Assembly (NCBI RefSeq): GCF_002362255.1
Contig: NZ_LPVV01000002.1
Span: 116,866 to 180,865, forward strand
Reading direction: 5' to 3'
From: Microbacterium sp. SZ1
Lineage (GTDB): Bacteria; Actinomycetota; Actinomycetes; Actinomycetales; Microbacteriaceae
Length of the DNA stretch: 64,000 bases
The notes below the pieces were generated by a model, which had not been told where the DNA came from, did not search any database, and saw nothing but the letters and a program-made list of their open reading frames with translations. The position numbers and the translations under genes were made by a program. Positions 61,608 through 64,000 of the stretch are shown one piece after another (position 1 is the stretch's first letter; every line of letters begins with the position of its first letter).

Positions 61608-61958
61608 TCAATCCTTTCGGGCAGGGACGACGAAACCGCGAGCGGTCAGGTCATGGCGGAAGTGTTCGTGCGGACGGACGTCATCGACGCCGCCGCGAGT
61701 CCAGGGATTGCAACGGAGGATGCGCCATACCGAGAGCAGAGCTCCCTTCACCGCGCCGTGCTGTTGCACCGCTCCTACAGCGTAAGCGGAGCAGGAGGGG
61801 TAGTACGCACAGACATCTCCGTACAGAGGGGAGATGACCTTTCGATACCCGACCAGGAACCCGAGCACGAGATTGCGCGGGATCAGGGGGATGCTGCGCA
61901 CGAGGTCGTGCGAGTGGAGATGGGCGGTCCCGATGGACGACGCCGGCAGGGCGGTCAT
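61608..61958 (-). CDS. yidD: Membrane protein insertion efficiency factor YidD
   Basis: A 116-aa YidD protein with the family signature YRKVISPLYGDVCAYYPSCS and SVWRILRCNPWTRGG. It is an amphipathic peripheral membrane protein that assists YidC. Its ATG overlaps the rnpA stop as ATGA; an upstream in-frame ATG lies within rnpA. Confidence 0.96.
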   Translation of the reverse strand: MTALPASSIGTAHLHSHDLVRSIPLIPRNLVLGFLVGYRKVISPLYGDVCAYYPSCSAYAVGAVQQHGAVKGALLSVWRILRCNPWTRGGVDDVRPHEHFRHDLTARGFVVPARKD

Positions 61959-62299
61959 GTCGGCACCTGCGACAGCCGGCCGAGACACCGGTTCACGTCG
62001 GCGCTGAGTTCGGCGTAACTCGCTGACGCGGATGCAGGAAGGGCACGGATGACGACATCCGTGCCCTCGGGCACCCGAGCGAGCGCCTCCGCACAGACGG
62101 CTTTCAAGCGCCGTCGAACGGTGTTGCGCACCACAGCGGTGCCGACCTGCTTGCTGATGATGAATCCGAACCTCGCGGCTCTGCCCTCACCCGTCGTCAG
62201 CATCGAGGTAACCACACGGGCCCCGCCACAGCGCGATCCGCGTCGAACGACCAGTCGATAGTCGCTCCCGCGTGTCAGACGAAACGGGCGGGCGAGCAC
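61955..62299 (-). CDS. rnpA: Ribonuclease P protein component
   Basis: A 114-aa RnpA starting at GTG. It has FRLTRGSDYRLVVRRG, then FGFIISKQVGTAVVRNTVRRRLKAV, the conserved RNR-type basic helix that binds the RNase P RNA. It matures tRNA 5' ends. It lies 6 bp downstream of rpmH. Confidence 0.97.
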   Translation of the reverse strand: MLARPFRLTRGSDYRLVVRRGSRCGGARVVTSMLTTGEGRAARFGFIISKQVGTAVVRNTVRRRLKAVCAEALARVPEGTDVVIRALPASASASYAELSADVNRCLGRLSQVPT

Positions 62300-62305
62300 A
62301 GCGGA

Positions 62306-62443
62306 TTACGCGGAGAGCTCGGTGCGGCCCTTCGCACGGCGGGCCGAGAGGATGGCGCGGCCGGCGCGGGTGCGCATACGGGCGCGGAAGCCGTGCTTCT
62401 TGGCGCGACGACGGTTGTTGGGCTGGAAGGTGCGCTTGCTCAT
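62306..62443 (-). CDS. rpmH: 50S ribosomal protein L34
   Basis: A 45-aa, very basic L34 protein: [16 protein letters not shown], then [16 protein letters not shown] and a stop TAA. ATG at 62443; length and sequence are standard. First gene of the rpmH-rnpA-yidD-yidC-jag-rsmG operon, divergent from dnaA. Confidence 0.98.
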   Translation of the reverse strand: MSKRTFQPNNRRRAKKHGFRARMRTRAGRAILSARRAKGRTELSA

Positions 62444-62761
62444 GGGATCACTCCGGGAATGCTGCCACCGGAACCTGTATCGACCGGAGACATAGGGAAC
62501 TGCCGTTCAGGCATAAGTCAACCGATTAAGGGTACGTCCTGCCAGCGCGCAGAGCAAATCTGCGCGCTCGTCCGGTCATCCGTCGGCACGATCCGCACAG
62601 CCATTATCCACAACCTCGCGTATGCACGTCCGTGCAACACGCGCGCGTCTTTCCCAGGCCAGGTTGCCGTTCACGGCCACGGTGACTACCGTGGCATCCG
62701 AAGTTATCCACAGGGGGGCGCGTTCCACGACGACCCCCGCGATCCCCCAGTCCGGAGCGTC
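62444..62761. promoter_or_regulatory. rpmH-dnaA intergenic region with two DnaA boxes
   Basis: A 318-bp divergent region. Perfect DnaA boxes TTATCCACA lie at 62604-62612 and 62704-62712, the second 50 bp before the dnaA start. This supports autoregulation of dnaA. AT-rich sequence around 62510-62570 probably holds the rpmH promoter. Confidence 0.8.
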
Positions 62762-64000
62762 ATGTCCTCACCAGCCCAGCCTGACGTTCCGATCTGGACC
62801 ACGGTGCAGGAGCTGCTCGAGGCGGACGACCGCGTGACCCCCCAGCTGCAGGGCTTCCTCAGCCTCGCCGTCCCGGCCGGTGTGATGGCCGCGACACTGT
62901 ATCTCGAGGTGCCCAACGACCTCACCGCCGCACAGATCAACAAGCGTCTGCGCCTGCCGATCATGGAGGCCCTGTCGCACATCGGCGACGAGGTCACCTC
63001 TTACCGCACGGTCGTGAACCATGAGCTCGCCGAGCAGCCGACCGCACCCATCGCCGTCGCCGACTTCGGCCGCCAGGAGCAGGTGCGCATCGAGTCGCCC
63101 ATGGAGCAGGCTCCGGCGCCGATGCGCCACGAGTCCCGGCTGAATCCGAAGTACACGTTCGACAACTTCGTCATCGGCCAGTCCAACCGCTTCGCCCACG
63201 CGGCGGCGGTCGCGGTGGCCGAAGCGCCGGCCAAGGCCTACAACCCGCTCTTCATCTACGGGGACTCGGGCCTCGGCAAGACCCACCTCCTCCATGCGAT
63301 CGGCGACTACGCCCAGTCCCTCTACGCGGGCGTCAAGGTGAGGTACGTGTCGAGCGAGGAGTTCACGAACGACTTCATCAACTCGATCGCGAACAACCGC
63401 GGCGCCGCTTTCCAGGCCCGCTATCGCGACGTCGACATCCTCCTCATCGACGACATCCAGTTCCTCCAGGGGCGTGCGGAGACCCAGGAGGCCTTCTTCC
63501 ATACGTTCAACACCCTGCACGACCACAACAAGCAGGTCGTGATCACGAGCGATGTCGCGCCCAAGCACCTCACCGGCTTCGAGGACCGGATGCGGAGCCG
63601 CTTCGAGTGGGGCCTCATCACCGACGTGCAGGCGCCGGACCTCGAGACCCGTATCGCGATCCTCCGAAAGAAGGCGCAGAGCGAGGCGCTGCACATCCCC
63701 GACGAGGTGCTCGAGTACATCGCGACCGTGGTGTCGTCGAACATCCGCGAACTCGAGGGCGCCCTCATCCGGGTGTCGGCATTCGCGAGCCTCAACCGCT
63801 CGGCGCTCGACATCTCCCTCGCGCAGACCGTGCTGCGCGACATCGTCGACACGGCGGAGGACAACGTCATATCGCCGACCGACATCATCACGGCGACCGC
63901 GCAGTACTTCAAGCTGACCGTCGACGACCTCTACGGCTCGAGCCGGTCGCAGCAGATCGCGACCGCGCGACAGATCGCCATGTACCTGTGCCGTGAGCGC
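62762..64000 (+). CDS. dnaA: Chromosomal replication initiator DnaA (3' end outside window)
   Basis: The first 413 codons of DnaA, open to the window end. Domain I begins IWTTVQELL. The AAA+ domain has Walker A GDSGLGKTH, Walker B LLIDDIQFL and the arginine-finger region GFEDRMRSRFEWGL. Domain IV, which binds DnaA boxes, starts near SPTDIITATAQYFK and is cut by the end. The start at ATG 62762 gives the normal N-terminus. DnaA melts oriC and loads DnaB. Confidence 0.97.
   Translation, partial: MSSPAQPDVPIWTTVQELLEADDRVTPQLQGFLSLAVPAGVMAATLYLEVPNDLTAAQINKRLRLPIMEALSHIGDEVTSYRTVVNHELAEQPTAPIAVADFGRQEQVRIESPMEQAPAPMRHESRLNPKYTFDNFVIGQSNRFAHAAAVAVAEAPAKAYNPLFIYGDSGLGKTHLLHAIGDYAQSLYAGVKVRYVSSEEFTNDFINSIANNRGAAFQARYRDVDILLIDDIQFLQGRAETQEAFFHTFNTLHDHNKQVVITSDVAPKHLTGFEDRMRSRFEWGLITDVQAPDLETRIAILRKKAQSEALHIPDEVLEYIATVVSSNIRELEGALIRVSAFASLNRSALDISLAQTVLRDIVDTAEDNVISPTDIITATAQYFKLTVDDLYGSSRSQQIATARQIAMYLCRER

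Noticed and set aside
62444..62761. oriC between rpmH and dnaA
   Set aside because: Only two DnaA boxes are present, and actinobacterial origins normally lie between dnaA and dnaN, outside this window.

Overview
The window is about 64 kb of high-GC DNA with an actinobacterial gene set, most likely from Microbacterium or a close member of the Microbacteriaceae. The evidence is the codon bias, frequent GTG starts and leaderless promoters, LAXTG-type sortase signals, the order rpmH-rnpA-yidD-yidC-jag-rsmG-parA-parB, and the abundance of GGATGC/GCATCC. The right end runs into dnaA, so the window is the left flank of the replication origin. oriC itself, expected between dnaA and dnaN, lies just outside. 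I see no rRNA, tRNA, CRISPR array, prophage or intact insertion sequence.

Layout. 1-13 kb: a sensor kinase with a PepSY target, an S4 protein, GH15 and GH65 carbohydrate enzymes, SDR and flavin oxidoreductases, a non-specific nuclease, and a TetR/SDR divergon with a clear palindromic operator. 13-20 kb: dnaB, two surface proteins (one built from nine chaplin-like repeats with a sortase anchor), then the rpsF-ssb-rpsR-rplI operon. 21-27 kb: a complete oligopeptide-type ABC operon and a divergent Lrp/AsnC regulator. 27-35 kb: accessory genes, including a truncated ParE-like toxin between inverted repeats, a zinc-ribbon/nuclease fusion, a glycosyltransferase/TetR divergon, and an aldehyde dehydrogenase/DUF779 pair under an AcoR-like GAF regulator. 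36-47 kb: CCA transferase, a Tat-exported phosphoesterase, a MazF/RHH toxin-antitoxin pair, an LPXTG SpaA-like adhesin, a GPP34/TetR divergon, an LLM oxidoreductase and a methyltransferase. 47-64 kb: the conserved origin-proximal block DUF6049-murJ-trxB-trxA, an MFS sugar porter, parB-parA, a 2-kb noncoding parS region, a small kinase, rsmG, jag, yidC, yidD, rnpA, rpmH and dnaA.

How the genes work together. dnaA, dnaB, ssb, parA, parB and the parS cluster form the replication and segregation core. yidC, yidD, rnpA and rpmH link ribosome and membrane biogenesis. murJ and DUF6049 belong to the envelope, and trxA/trxB to redox balance. Most accessory genes sit as regulator-target divergons with visible operators.

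The most unusual signals are noncoding. First, five intergenic elements of unrelated sequence share one geometry: two motif copies 19 bp apart, then two inverted copies 19 bp apart. Second, the parA-proximal noncoding region combines several parS sites with a strand-biased pyrimidine tract containing 14-bp tandem repeats. Third, there is a sortase-anchored protein with nine chaplin-like repeats in what is probably a non-sporulating genus.
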